A DNA stretch of 64,000 nucleotides from Anaeramoeba flamelloides (lineage: Eukaryota > Metamonada > Anaeramoebidae), in assembly GCA_027625915.1 (NCBI GenBank), contig JANTQA010000023.1, positions 4,092,001 through 4,156,000 of the forward strand. The letters run 5' to 3'. The translations under genes were made by a program, and so were the position numbers. Under the pieces are notes generated by a model. The model did no database searches. It had not been told where the DNA came from and saw only the letters and a program-made list of their open reading frames with translations. Shown one piece after another: positions 24,501 through 35,933 of this stretch (position 1 is its first letter; every line of letters begins with the position of its first letter).

Positions 24501-27500
24501 TAATAAATATTAAAAAAAATTGTTTAAATTATTTCCCAGAGAAATTAATACCAATATTTGAATCTAATATATTAAATTTTCAAAAAAAAAGTGAATTAAA
24601 ATTATGGTGGAATGATTTTAATGGAATGATGACAAATAGAAGCTTACAAAAGGATTACCAAATATTACCACAATTGAAAAAAAAAGAAAAATTATCAAAA
24701 ATGTTTAAGGCAAAATTAAAAAGTAATTTAAAGAAAGACTCGATTTTAATTTTAAAAGAAATCCCATTTGATTTAGTAGAAAAACATTTCGAAAGGTAAT
24801 TATCCTGATTTTTTTTTACTTTTATTTATTTAATTTTTTATGATCTTATCGACTGTAAAATCTCAAAAATATTTTTTATTATTGATTTATTGATTGAAAA
24901 GTATTAATTCTATGTAGTTAAGAATAAAGAATATATATTCATTTAATGGTATAAAAAAAAAAATAATAATGTTTGATATATTTTTTTTTATAACATAAAC
25001 TTTTTATTTGTGAAAAAAAAACAAGTAAATAATTCTAGACAACTACCAATAAGAAAGTGATTTTTTCTCTATAAAAAGTTAAAGATAGTATTGTAGTTGT
25101 TGTGGAAAGATTTTGGGAAATCCTTTGGTTATTAGGCAAAGTTTGAAAATTTTCTGATCTTCGTATTTTTGAATTTAATAACAAAGTAAAATAAGAAGTA
25201 TTTTACTATTAAATTTGACTTTAAAAATGTTATTTAAAGTTATTTTAGAAGAGTTTCATTGTTTTTTTTTTGCAACGTTGTTAATCTCAAAAATATCGCC
25301 ACACTCAAGGATTTGCTACATTGGAAAATTAATTTGGTTCAAGGATCCCCATTATTTGATCAATAGACTATAAAGAAAAAAGTCCCTTATCTTTCCCTTA
25401 GAGGTTGGAAATTGAATGAATTCTCTTTCTTTGTTTAAAAAAAATGTCAAAAACCAGTATTTTTGGTTTTGGTTCAAAAGAAACCAATTTCATTTTTAAA
25501 AAAAATAAAAACGTTTGGTCTCTTTTTTCTTCGAGAAAACGAGAGAAGAGATCATTTATAAGAGAATATTTTGAAAATGAGAAAAATTATCTTTACAAAT
25601 TTTTGAAATTAGAAAAAAAAAAAAACATTTTTTTTACTACATCAAGTTTTGAAATTTTGGAGGAATGCTCAAAACCAGTCACGTTAAGAACAAATAATAG
25701 ATGATGGATTTTATGTTTGATCGCTTTTGGATGCTTCAAAACCGTCATGAAATAAAAGGACAGATAGAGACTCATTGAAAATTTGGAAGATATAGTTTGT
25801 CTCTAAAATTTTAAACCAAGTTTTGTCTCATCGATGTATGAAAATGTAAAATTTTAACTTCAGTGTTTTTGAGAACTACATTGAAAGAAAAAGATCCTTT
25901 GAAAGAAAAATTTCTTCAAAGTATCCTTTGAAAAATAACAAATTAGTCGTTTTGGTTAACTAAATTTTACTTTTTATTGTCTTGTTGTGTCGAGTTAGAT
26001 CCTTAGTTCCAAAAAATAAATAGCATCTCATATTTGTTTCATTTGTTCAAAAATCACTTTTTATGTTTACTCATTTTGGATCCCCTTCCAGACTCAAAAT
26101 ATTATATTGTTCGAATACAAAAATTATATTAATCGTTGTTCTTCGAACTCCACAATATCATCTTATATCCCTTCAAACAATATCATGTTTCTCATTCTTT
26201 CAGGCCAAACTCGTAACATAACAAAGTGATCGTTTCCAAATCGAGCCAATAAACAATGGTATTAACTTTGAATGATGGTATTTAGTAATTAATAAAATAG
26301 CGTGTTATTATTCAATCTAAACTCCATTTCACTCAAAGGGGCCCAGCCTAAAAATGAAAAAGTCCCTTTGTTTTTAAGAATCAACCAAACTTAGATTGTT
26401 TAGAAATACGAGAAATAATAAACTTCATATAAGAGTCCATAATTATAAAAGAAACCCCTGAACAAACTATAAATTTCAAAAAAAAAAAAATATTAAAAAA
26501 TTTTTTGGGCCCAATTCATTGTAAGGTCTCGTGCAAAATTCTCAATTTCTTTAGGAAATTAAAATCGTTGATAATAAGATTTTTTACTTGTAAATGTATG
26601 AATTTTAAAAGAACATACAAAGCTTAACTTTTCTTAATGTTTATTTCGTTTTTCAAACATTTTTTTTTTCAAAGTTAATTTTTAAAAAAAAAATAAAAAA
26701 GAAAAGAAGAAAAAAAAAAAAGGCAAAAAGCAAAAAACAAAAAAAACAAAATTTTACCTAAATGAGAAAAAATGATTTTGATCTAAAAATTGAAAATTTT
26801 AGTTTGATAAGAGTAATGAATTAAACTCATAGAATGTCTTCCATTTCTTCAATAAAACTGGGCCCCTTTGACTGAAAAAGAGTTTATACTGATAAAGCCA
26901 TTTTAAAATGAAAAGAGTAAAAATATAGAGAGTAGATAAACAAAGCTCAGAAAATCCGATGTGTGTAAATCCAAACATATTTAGAAATGTTGATTAATTA
27001 ATATCAAAATTTTAGGATAGATGAATATTATTTTTCTATTTAAGTTTATAAACATGTAACATAAAGATACTTGGATCAACACAAATTATTAAAATTTTAA
27101 AATTTAGGTTTTTATTTCGAATTTTTGCCAATTTTATTCAAAATATTTTATTCGATCTAAATTCGATATTTGTCTTGAAAAGGTTCGAAAACTAAAATAC
27201 CAAGGCCTTTTGACTTTCTTTTACAAGTATTATAAATTTTAGTAGAAGGATATAAATCTACTTGAACATAATTTGGATAACTGGGAGAATTTGAGATAAA
27301 ACAAAATCGATTTTACAATTGACCTGGATCTCTTTAATAATTCGAAAAATTTTTTGATTCAAAAAATGATTTTCATTCAAATCCAAAATTTGCAATATTT
27401 TTGATTTCTTTCAGTAAATAATCTATTCAATGTTTGGGTATTGTTTTATTATCTTGAATTTCAATTTATAAAGAACATAAATTTTGGAATAGTACCTAAT

Positions 27501-29412
27501 TTAAAAGGAGAAACAATAATACAATTCTGTTTTTTATTGATAAGAATAAAAAAGCAAATATAAATTGAGATTTTAAGTGATTATTGTAAAAATACTTTTT
27601 TATATCTATTACTTATTAATCAATAATTTTTGTTTATTATTAATTATTTTTTTTTTTTTTTCTAATTTAACAATTATAAAAATAAATAATAACAATGACA
27701 ATAACAATAATAATAGAATTAATTTTCATCTATGCAAAATGTCGCATCAATATATTTTAAAAATAAATACCTTTTTCATTAAAAATGAAAGTTTATATTT
27801 GGAATATCCCACATTTATAGAAGATAATTTATTAACTTTTTTCAGGTCTCGAAGAAAGTTTCCTCTTACCAAGATAGTTTCAATATTAAATTGCATATTA
27901 ACAGCAATTAATTATCTTCACTTAAACAAAATTTATAATTTAGATTTGAAATTAAAAAATATAATTTTAGATTCAGATTTTAATATATATTTAAATATTC
28001 CAGCAATCCCGCCAAATCTTTATTTAACAATTTTATTAAAAAAGCAACAAGCGTTGATGAATACAAATTATAAATTTAATAGTAGCAATAGCCCTAACCT
28101 TAGCAATAATCTTAATGTTAAAAATAAGTATCAATCTAATTTTAATAATGGAACTAGTAGTGGTGGTGTTGGTGATGATGATGTTGATGATGATGATGAT
28201 GATAGTGAGTATATTGCCCCAGAATTGTTGAAACAATTTGAAGAAAAGAATAACATTAATTTTTCAATAGAACAAGATCTTTATTCTTTTGGTGTTGTAA
28301 TGAAAAAAATATTAATTTATCAGCCTGAATTAAAAAAAATTCTCAAATATCACAAATTTATTGAAAATTTAACAAACAACGATCCTAAAAAAAGAATGAC
28401 AATACAAGATTTATTATTTCAAGATTTTTTTGTAAATCCTAAATCCATTTCCCAAATTTCAACTTTACAGAAAATAAAAAAAATTAATAAAAAGGAAGAT
28501 AATAATTTGTTGCCCGAATACTGGAGTACTGGCTCGACAAGTTCAAAATTTATGGAATCAATTTTAATTAGGAAGGGTATTTGTCTTTTTAATATGAATG
28601 AAAGATCAAACATTTTTACAAAGATCTCCCAATTCGTTACCAAGTCTTTTCTTCCGATCCATAATACTTTAAATTTTTATAGTCTTAAGATAACAAAAAT
28701 TCAAAGAATTGAAAATTTGCATATTTGGAATTGTTATCAAAGATCCAAACGATTGTTGATCCGACGGTTACGACAAGAAGAGAATAACCAAATCCAAACG
28801 GAAAATAATAAGGGTAATACGAATAAGAATAAGGATAGTAATTTTCAATTTTTTAAATTAAGCCAAATGCTGCCAATCCAGGATTTAAATAACCGAATTA
28901 ATGAAACCTATTTATTCTTTCCCATAACTAATCAAAATGTTAGAGAGATTGTTATCAATGGGTTTCAAAATAAAGTTACCTTTTATGATGATGATGATGA
29001 TGTTAATGTCAATGTCAATGTTAATGTTAATGGTGGTGGTGAATATGATAGTGGCGCTGATGATATTTTTAATACAGATAATTTTATTTTCTATGAAAAT
29101 TCTTCAATTGCTGATTTAAATGTTGAAAAAGCTAAAATGAAAAATGAAAAAAATAGTAATGTTTATTCATTCTTATTATGTAGAGTATTACTTGGTAATG
29201 TAAAAATTATTGACAAAGATCAAGAATTCCAATGTCTCCAGAATAATAACATTAACAAATTTAAAAGGCAATTCACATCGCTTTTAATATCAAAGTCTAA
29301 TGAGCAAAATATTAAACAAATTCCAAATCAATTAAATAGATATCGAAAATTTGTTATTTGGAATCAATATCAAATTTATCCTGAGTTTTGCATTAGTTAT
29401 CAAAGAAAATAA
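18525..29412 (+). CDS. Coiled-coil / pseudokinase / PARP-like fusion protein
   Basis: Join 18525..19361, 23334..24795 and 27717..29412, at least 1,330 residues; the 5' end is uncertain. Introns are 3,972 nt (GTAAGT...AATAG) and 2,921 nt (GTAATT...AATAG), both in phase. Exons 1-2 are mostly Lys/Glu-rich coiled coil that I do not recognise. The end of exon 2 is a kinase N-lobe: YQILPQLKKK then SILILKEIPF (beta-3 Lys at 24755). Exon 3 resumes at alpha-C (RINFHLCKMSHQYILKINTF) and has NLDLKLKN for HRDxKxxN, LNIPA where DFG should be, YIAPELL, DLYSFGVVMKKIL and DPKKRM. With no glycine loop and no DFG it is predicted to be a pseudokinase. From LPEYWST (~28510) to the stop it matches a PARP catalytic fold: ITKIQRIENLHIWNCYQ, NETYLFFPITNQNVREIVIN, SFLLCRVLLGNVKI and FVIWNQYQIYPEFCISY. 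LFHGT is LFFPI, so the NAD-binding His is lost, and Lys precedes FVIW where Glu988 of PARP1 aligns. ADP-ribosyl transfer is therefore doubtful. Confidence 0.75.
19838..22832. mobile_element. 3 kb palindrome of two head-to-head TIR elements
   Basis: It lies inside intron 1 of the pseudokinase-PARP gene. The two arms of about 1.45 kb are inverted copies about a TA-rich centre near 21316. Examples are TAATCCAGATTTGTATTC at 19941 against its reverse complement near 22730, and AAAACTCAACACATTGATTT at 20120 against 22515-22545. The outer ends read CCCTTAGCAACCAGATTGG (left) and, inverted, CCCTTAGCACCCCGGATTTG (right). The centre has CCCTTAGCACCCCAAATAAC, so each arm seems to have its own terminal repeats. 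A further CCCTTTGCACCCCAAAATTC lies at 21662. No clear transposase ORF was found. Confidence 0.8.
25040..25500 (+). repeat. Dispersed repeat D, copy 1
   Basis: It lies in intron 2 of the pseudokinase-PARP gene. Blocks shared in order with 53080-53510 are GGAAAGATTTTGGGAAATC / GGAACGATTTTGAGAGATC, TTATTAGGCAAAGTTT / TTATTGGGCAAAGTTT, and GAATTCTCTTTCTTTGTT / AAATTCTCTTTCTTTGTT followed by an ATGTC. The family is unknown and the copies are diverged. The short ORF at 25444-25704 begins within it. Confidence 0.6.
26318..26886 (+). mobile_element. TIR element with CAAAGGGGCCCAG ends, family M4
   Basis: A 569-bp segment in intron 2 of the pseudokinase-PARP gene. The left end TAAACTCCATTTCACTCAAA + GGGGCCCAG is matched in inverse by CTGGGCCCCTTTGACTGAAA + AAGAGTTTA on the right (29 bp with few differences). 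There is no ORF, and TA lies at both ends. A related right end, GGTGCACCCTTTTGTTTGAA + AAAGAGTTTAA, stands at 56461-56491. Confidence 0.7.
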
Positions 29413-32400
29413 TAAGCATGGTTGTGTTTGTGCGTGTGTGTATAATATTTAATTATCTATTATATTTTTCTATTTATTGTTTTTTAATTTTAAAATAATA
29501 TAAAGTATTTATGGTTTATATTTTTGATAAGGTTTTGAAGCATGAAATCAAAATATTCAAGCTATTGGTTTGGTGTTTTCTATTTTATTTAGAAGATTCA
29601 CACAGTTAATTGTTGATTTACTATTATTTTACAATTACAAAATGAAAAATTTTATTTCAAATCCCCAAACCTTTTTCGAATTATTGGTTGAATAAATGTA
29701 AAAAGATCTTTACAAAATCTATTCTAAATAAAAATATTTGCTATATAATTCATTAAGCTTCATTATTAAACTTTTGAGTTTCAATTTTTTTTTTTTTTAC
29801 TTTTAATTTATCATCATTAGTTTATGAGGTTGTTTTTTTATTATTGGCTATTTTTTTTTTTTGTTTTTATTTTTTTTAATGTAGTCTATCCTAGAGTTTC
29901 TGTCATATTTTTTATTATTTTAATGAATATTTATAATGACAAAGATTTTTTTCAAAAATAATTGAATTTAGCCTTGGTTTGGTTATTCAGAGAAAAAAAT
30001 AAATATTAAAATTCCCAAAACTTTTTTTTTTTTTTATTTCTCAAATTAAAAAAAACCGCCGTTAGGTTTTCCAGAATTCAAAAGAATAGAGTAAAATCTT
30101 TGATTTTTCTCCATTCTTTTAAATTCTGGAAAAGCGTCGTTAGGTTTTCTTGAAGTTTTCTGTTTATTTGTGAAGTTTTCTAGGGTATTTTGAGGTTTTC
30201 TATTTTATTTCTGTGGTTTTCTGGGGTTTTTTGAGTTTTCTATTTATTTGTGAAGTGTTCTAGTTTTTTTTGAGTTTTCTATTTATTTAGAAAATCAATA
30301 CATTTTCTAAATAAAATAGAAAAACTCAAAAAAACCAAACGAAAATCGATGGTTTGACAAATAAAACAGAAAACCTCAAGAAAACCTAGGCACTCTACGG
30401 TACTCTAAGGCACTTCATGTTAGGTTTTCCAGAATTTATAAGAATTGGGTAAAAAAAACAGATTTTTCTCTATTTTTTTGAATTCTGGAAAACCTAGGCA
30501 CTTGACGACACTCTACGATACGTGAAGACACGTTCCCATAATACACGAGCGGGGTAAAAACCCGACAGAATGATTTTCGATTACCAATAAAATTTCCACA
30601 ATCTGTGATTAATAATTGGTATTCCACTGTCGTTAGGTTTTTTTTTAATTTAAAAGTGTAGGGTAAAATCAAAGATTTTGCTAGGTTCTTTTAAAATAAA
30701 TAAATAGATACTACCTCTTGTAGTGGGTCACTGTGGTGCCGGATTTAGAGTATTTTTTACTATTTTAGGTGTTTTTTTTTTTTTTTTTTTCAATTTTTTA
30801 TTTTCATTTTTTCTTTATTTCCTTAAATTTATTACCATAAGAGCTTTGATGTAACATTCCAGACAAGAACAATAAATTATATAATTTTTTTAGTCTTATT
30901 AAAGGGTTTCTGTGTATTTTTTTCTAAGGTTAACTTTTTCATTTTGTTTCTTATCTATAATTTTTGATAATTTTTTTTTTCCATTTGTTTCTGAGGTGTT
31001 TATATATTTCAAAGCAAAAAATGAAATTATTTAGGTTATTATAATAAATATACTTGACATTGCGATCTAGAACTGTTTATTTTTAAATTTTCTACATGTT
31101 ACAAGATATTTAAATCTAATAATGCAATATTGTCTCTTTCCCAATTTATATTTTCATTATCTTGTTTTTCAATATATATTTTTTTTCTGATAAATGTTTA
31201 AACCACAGAATTTGTATTTTTTTTTTTAGATTTATATCTTCTTTTATATCTTGAAATTCTAACTTGATCTATTTTTGCTTTTATTGTTTAAAATTATTCT
31301 TATAGAATATGTATTATTTTTTTAAATATTTTTTTACTTTTTTATTTATGTGGGAATCAATTGAGTCAAAATATTTTTGATCTCAATACAATACAAATAA
31401 TATATAAAATAACTGGATAATTGAAATGTGATTTTAACATTTGTATTTTTACTACAGTAGATAATTTTTGTTTGCTAAAAATCATTTTGTTTTTTTTTTT
31501 TTCTATTATCTTGTAACGTTTTTAAAGTTTTTTTTACAAAATTTTCTCTTTCAAATTCCTTATCTTTGATTTATTGTTCCTTTTATATTCTTAGATTTTT
31601 TTTTGATAGATTCTAATTTTACCCTTAAATTTGAAAATAAAATAAAGTTAAAATACTTCTCATGGTCAGCTTTATTTGCTCTCTGAGAAATACTTTAGTT
31701 TTTTTTATGTCACTTCAGAATTGTATTTTTAAAATTAATGTATTTTAACATTTAAATACGTTGAAAAAAAAAAAATGATAATTCTAAAAATAATATTATT
31801 AAATTTCTGATAATGGATTTAATTATAAAAAATAATGGTTTACTTTTCGAAAGTTTTATACTTGAAAGTTAAAAATTATAATTTTTAAGTATTAGTATTT
31901 AATCAATAAATTTTTAAGGTGATTTTATCACATCCCTTCGGTAATACAAAACGGATATTTGAAAAATAAATATTTATATACAATCTTGGTAGAATTTCTT
32001 TTGATTTTTAACAGAAATCAGTATATTTAATTATTGATCTTGACATTAAAAAGAAAAAAATTATTCATTCAAATTTTTAAAAATTTTTATTTTCAATTAT
32101 TTCTGAAAAAAATCAGTTTATGTATTTATTTATTCCTAATGAGAAAGGAATAATTAAAGAAATTTTATCAGAATAAAAATATAGTAGACAAAAATTACAA
32201 AAAGACATCTTAATATGTTTAATTCCCCAAAGCAAAATCATTGTAATTACTAATTAATATCCCAAGTGTTTGTCCCCAAATTTGTGGAAGAAAAAATATT
32301 CAAATATTTTCACAAAAAAAAACACACACCATATTATTTTCCTTAATGCCAAAATATTCAAGTATAACATAAAAAACTGGAATATTAAATCAATTATGAA

Positions 32401-33886
32401 TAAAATTTTTACTTAAAAATAATTGAAACCATGTGTAAATAAGTATATTTTAAAAAATCGGGTATTTTCTGAAACAACAATTCTGTAATGATTATTAATC
32501 AGTTGAAAAAATGTCATTTAGAATCAACATTTTTCCAAATCATTAAGTTGTTTTGTAGAATACTTTTCTCGTCACATTGTCGGACAAATATTTAAAACAT
32601 TTATTTTTGAATTATTAAGGGGTTGGTATCATGATAGATCCATATATAATTAAAATATGTTTGAGTTTTGGTATAAATGGTATTATTGTTCCATTGTTCG
32701 TGTGGCTCTAAAAAATCTATTATAAATATTATTCAACAATAAATTATTACATTTTTTTACTAATGATCAGAAAAAAAATTTTCATTTTTTTTTTAATTCC
32801 TTTTCGATATTAAAAATAGAAACTCTACTAATGGTATTCAAGTCCAGCAATTAATAATTCATATTTTGAACTTTCAAAAGTAACGAATTTAAGAATTTTT
32901 TAATTTCAAAGATTTACTCAATAATAATCAGCTTAAAATCTCAAAGAAGGATAAGTTTTGTATCCTTTTTGATGAAATCAAATTGTAATTTCAATATATT
33001 TTAAAGATTTTGGAAATAATTTTGTCAAAAACAATCTATTGGTTAATTATTTAATAGTAAAAAAAAATTGAATATTTTGAGCAAATAATCTATATTTTGC
33101 CAGAAATTTAAAAAAGATATTTTGCAACTTTGGAATCTCAATTTTGATGACTCTTCGATCTTTAAATTTGTGACGAAATGGTAGATTTTTTTCTGAAATT
33201 GTGAGAGATGTTTTACAATAACAATGGATCATTTTTAATTGATCGAGATCAAATTTTGTTGAGTTTACTAATTGGTTTTTTTAGAGACATTTTATCATGG
33301 ATTGCCAATGTGGTTAACACCCAATAGCAACTTACTTTTATCTTTGGCTTTTAATTGTTAGGTGCTAATCCCTTAAACTAAAGTGTTTATTTCTAGTTCC
33401 CAAATATTTCACTAATAGTTGCAAAAACACCACCATCTTGAGAAACCCTTTCAAAACGGTTTGTCTACAGAAAGAATTCAGGGTTGCTTATAAAACTTTG
33501 TGTTAAAATATGAAATTATGGTAATTTGTCAGGAATAATAGATAGATTAAAGAAAAACCATGACTAAAAGATAGATTATACAACAAACCATTATGATGTT
33601 TGATCCTCCTTTTTAGCTTTAACCTATAATTGTTTCTTTGATTGATTGAAATTACTTTTCATCTTCATGTTTGATTTAGTCATGCAATTGAAAATCGTGT
33701 TGCAATTTTCTTACTGTATCTTTTATTTTGACAAAAACTTTCAGAATTACAAAAAATGAACTTACATTTTACTCATCCAAAACTCAACACAATTCGGTCT
33801 TTAATTCCAGACTAACTTGATTTTTGGAGAAGATTCATTTTTTTTTTTTTTTTCTTGACGACTTTATTCCCAAACAAACTTTTGTA
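29413..33886. other. Intergenic region between the pseudokinase-PARP and NTF2 genes
   Basis: The hairpin array R2 lies at 30054-30690. The remaining 3.2 kb (30690-33886) is AT-rich with many T runs. The last 300 bp must contain the NTF2 promoter. I found no exon, tRNA B-box or other nameable feature. Confidence 0.5.
30054..30690. repeat. Hairpin-module array, locus R2
   Basis: The hairpin TTTTCCAGAATTCAAAAGAA...TTAAATTCTGGAAAA occurs twice (30068-30135 and 30425-30490). Between them are tandem TTTTCTATTTATTTGTGAAG-type units and a hairpin TTCTATTTATTTAGAAAATC... GATTTTC-like / TTTCTAAATAAAATAGAAAA. The linkers are CCGCCGTTAGG, GCGTCGTTAGG and CCTAGGCACTCTACGGTACT. The short ORF on the minus strand at 30436-30672 is a by-product of this repeat. 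Confidence 0.8.
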
Positions 33887-34403
33887 ATGACAGATTTTGA
33901 AGAAATTGGAAAAGAATTTTTATCTTTCTATTACGATACCTTTGATAACAATCGTGAAGGACTCGCAGACCTCTATCAAGAAGAGTCTATGTTAACGTAT
34001 AATGGCGAACAATTCAAAGGCCAAGAAAGTATTGTTAACAAATTAGTAGTAAGGATTTTCTTTTTTTTATTTCTTTTTTTTGATTTTCTTTTGTTAAAAA
34101 CAAAAAAATCAGAAAACAAAAAAAATAAAATTTTTTTTATTCTTTTTTTTTTTTGATTTTTTCTTTTTTTTGTTTTTTTCATATTTGTAGGGTTTAAAAT
34201 TTAATTCTATCCAACATCAATTAAACGACTACCAATCACACCCATCTCTCCAAGACTCTGTACTTGTATCTGCATGTGGAACAATTTTTATTGACAACAA
34301 CGAAAACGGAATCAACTTTTCACAAGTATTTCTTCTTGCGCCTGTCCAAGGATCCAATTCATACTTTATCTACAATGACATTTTTAGTCTTAATTTAAAT
34401 TAA
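33887..34403 (+). CDS. NTF2: Nuclear transport factor 2 (NTF2)
   Basis: Join 33887..34048 and 34191..34403, 124 residues, the usual NTF2 size of about 125. NTF2 is a small homodimer that carries RanGDP into the nucleus through the pores. The sequence shows FEEIGKEFLSFYYDTFDNNR, LADLYQEESMLTYNGEQFKG, ESIVNKLV, then after the intron GLKFNSIQHQLNDYQSHPS, VLVSACG and FSQVFLLAPVQGSNSYFIYN, covering the whole fold in order, ending ND.F.LN. The 142-nt intron (GTAAGG...TTTGTAG) is very T-rich and in phase 0. The start ATG is the first in frame after a T-run and agrees with the family N-terminus. The stop is TAA at 34401-34403. Confidence 0.95.
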
Positions 34404-35933
34404 AAAAAAAAAAAAATTTACAAAATTAGAAAGAGAGATCACAACAATAAAATCTACTTTGGAAATACAAATTGACACAAAACCAATTTCTCTTACACTT
34501 TTTAAAAAAAAATAATTTGTTTTTTTTTTATGTTTTGTGTGTTTACAGAATTGTTTTTTTTTTTTTTCAGTTTCATTTCTGGTATTATCTTTTTATTCTT
34601 TTCATTGAAGTTCAGATTGTTTTCACTTAAAAAGGAAACAAAATAAAATTCGTGTTCTTCTCATGATATTTCTTTTTTTACTTTTTTTTTTTTTTTTTTT
34701 TTAAATTTGGATTCTTTTTTACAATTTACTTGTTTTGAAAATTTGAATAAATAAAATCTTTAGTCAATACAAAATGTAGTCTTAGAAACTAATCTACTGA
34801 AAATTCAAAAATGGTTTGTGAAATAGCCCTTGTTTTTGTGTTTTATTATTTTTACAAAATTATTGAAATGCTGTTTTTACAATTTTAATGTGTGGGAGTT
34901 TCAAATAATTGTGGTTTTTTTTAATTTAGGTTTTGAGGTCATTCTATGCTTGCAAAGTTAGTGTTTGAATTTTTCATTTTTTTTATGGTTTTTTCAACAA
35001 AATAATCATTTTTCAAGAGAAAGGGTTTTAAAAAAAAGGAAAGTAAAACGTAAAGGATTTTTACATTTTCTTGAAAAAGTTTTTCTGATTATTTTAAAAA
35101 GTTTTTTTTTAGATAAAGGTCCACTTGTTAACATCGGGATTCAATTTAACTTTCTTGATTTTTTGGAAACACAAAATAAATCATTATTACAATACGGTAT
35201 TTGAATTATTAACGTCAAAAAATTTTCATTTCATTTTCAATTTCTGTTATCAAATAGAGCCACAAATTCCAACCCACTTCTTTGGTATCTCTATTCTCAA
35301 AAAAAATATGGAAAATGATTAAAAATTGTATCCCATTTATAATGCAAATATCTGTAAAGACTGAAAAAATAAACAATACTCAAGGACGACGTTTTAAGTG
35401 ATAACAGTGAAATATTTGATTATAAAAACATTTTCAAGAGTTCCATAATCTTGGTTAAATGTACAAACGCTAATAATTTCTTTTTGTTAAATATGAGTAA
35501 TTTGAATAACATTTCAACCATTTTGCCCTTTTAGAGATCCGACCAAAAATTTGATTATAATATTATTTTAATTTCCCTTTCAAATCTTTAAACACTAAAT
35601 AATTTCCTCAAGCTTTTTCAAAGTCATTTTTACAAGTTTAAATGTTATCAAATTTGAACTTTCACTTGAAAACCCCTTTACAGTTTTTTAGTTCTGGAAT
35701 TTTTTAAAGATCCTCTAATTGTTTTTTTATTGTTCGGTGTTGATTTGTTTTGCTCTGAAAAAAGTATTTTTTGATCCCTAGAACTTCCTAAAGAAAATTC
35801 TTTTTGAGAAGTGAATGCAAAATAACACAATAACTCAACAGCCACTCCAATGGTGGGAATTTTTTCCAGATCAAAGTGTCAAACAAAAAAAGATAATTTT
35901 TGTCTTTTCATTTTTTCATTTCTTTTCCTTCTT
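34404..35933. other. Intergenic region between NTF2 and the SP-RING gene
   Basis: T-rich 3' flank of NTF2, then AT-rich sequence with one hairpin element at 35192-35358. The ORF at 34965-35204 is T- and K-rich with no recognisable motif and is not called. The SP-RING promoter should lie in the last few hundred bases. Confidence 0.5.
35192..35358 (+). mobile_element. Hairpin MITE, family M3, copy 1
   Basis: About 167 bp with inverted ends: TACGGTATTTGAATTATTAA at the left, GCAAATATCTGTA at the right. It aligns with 41830-42001 (CAAAAAATTTTCATTTCATT against GAAAAATTTTCACTTCCTTT; AGAGCCACAAATTCC against TTACCCACAAACTAC). It is more diverged than that copy. Confidence 0.55.

Noticed and set aside
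24797-24799. TAA as the stop of a separate coiled-coil gene
   Set aside because: The TAA is part of a GTAATT donor; splicing there joins the two halves of a kinase domain in phase, which is unlikely by chance.
25444-25704. 86-codon ORF starting MSKTSIFGFG
   Set aside because: It lies within dispersed repeat D inside a host intron, is Lys-rich without a known motif, and its counterpart at 53460 is not conserved as an ORF.
27170-27200. GGTTCGAAAAC as a tRNA B box
   Set aside because: No acceptor stem, anticodon arm or A box around it; no tRNA cloverleaf was found anywhere in the window.
27577-27716. Hydrophobic N-terminus in front of the PARP-like ORF, as a membrane anchor
   Set aside because: T-rich and (AAT)n intron sequence; the acceptor at 27715-27716 removes it and restores the kinase alpha-C helix.
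30436-30672. 78-codon minus-strand ORF
   Set aside because: It is fully contained in hairpin array R2; the frame follows from the repeat.
34965-35322. Two overlapping ORFs between NTF2 and the SP-RING gene
   Set aside because: Low-complexity composition, and the second runs into the M3 hairpin element.
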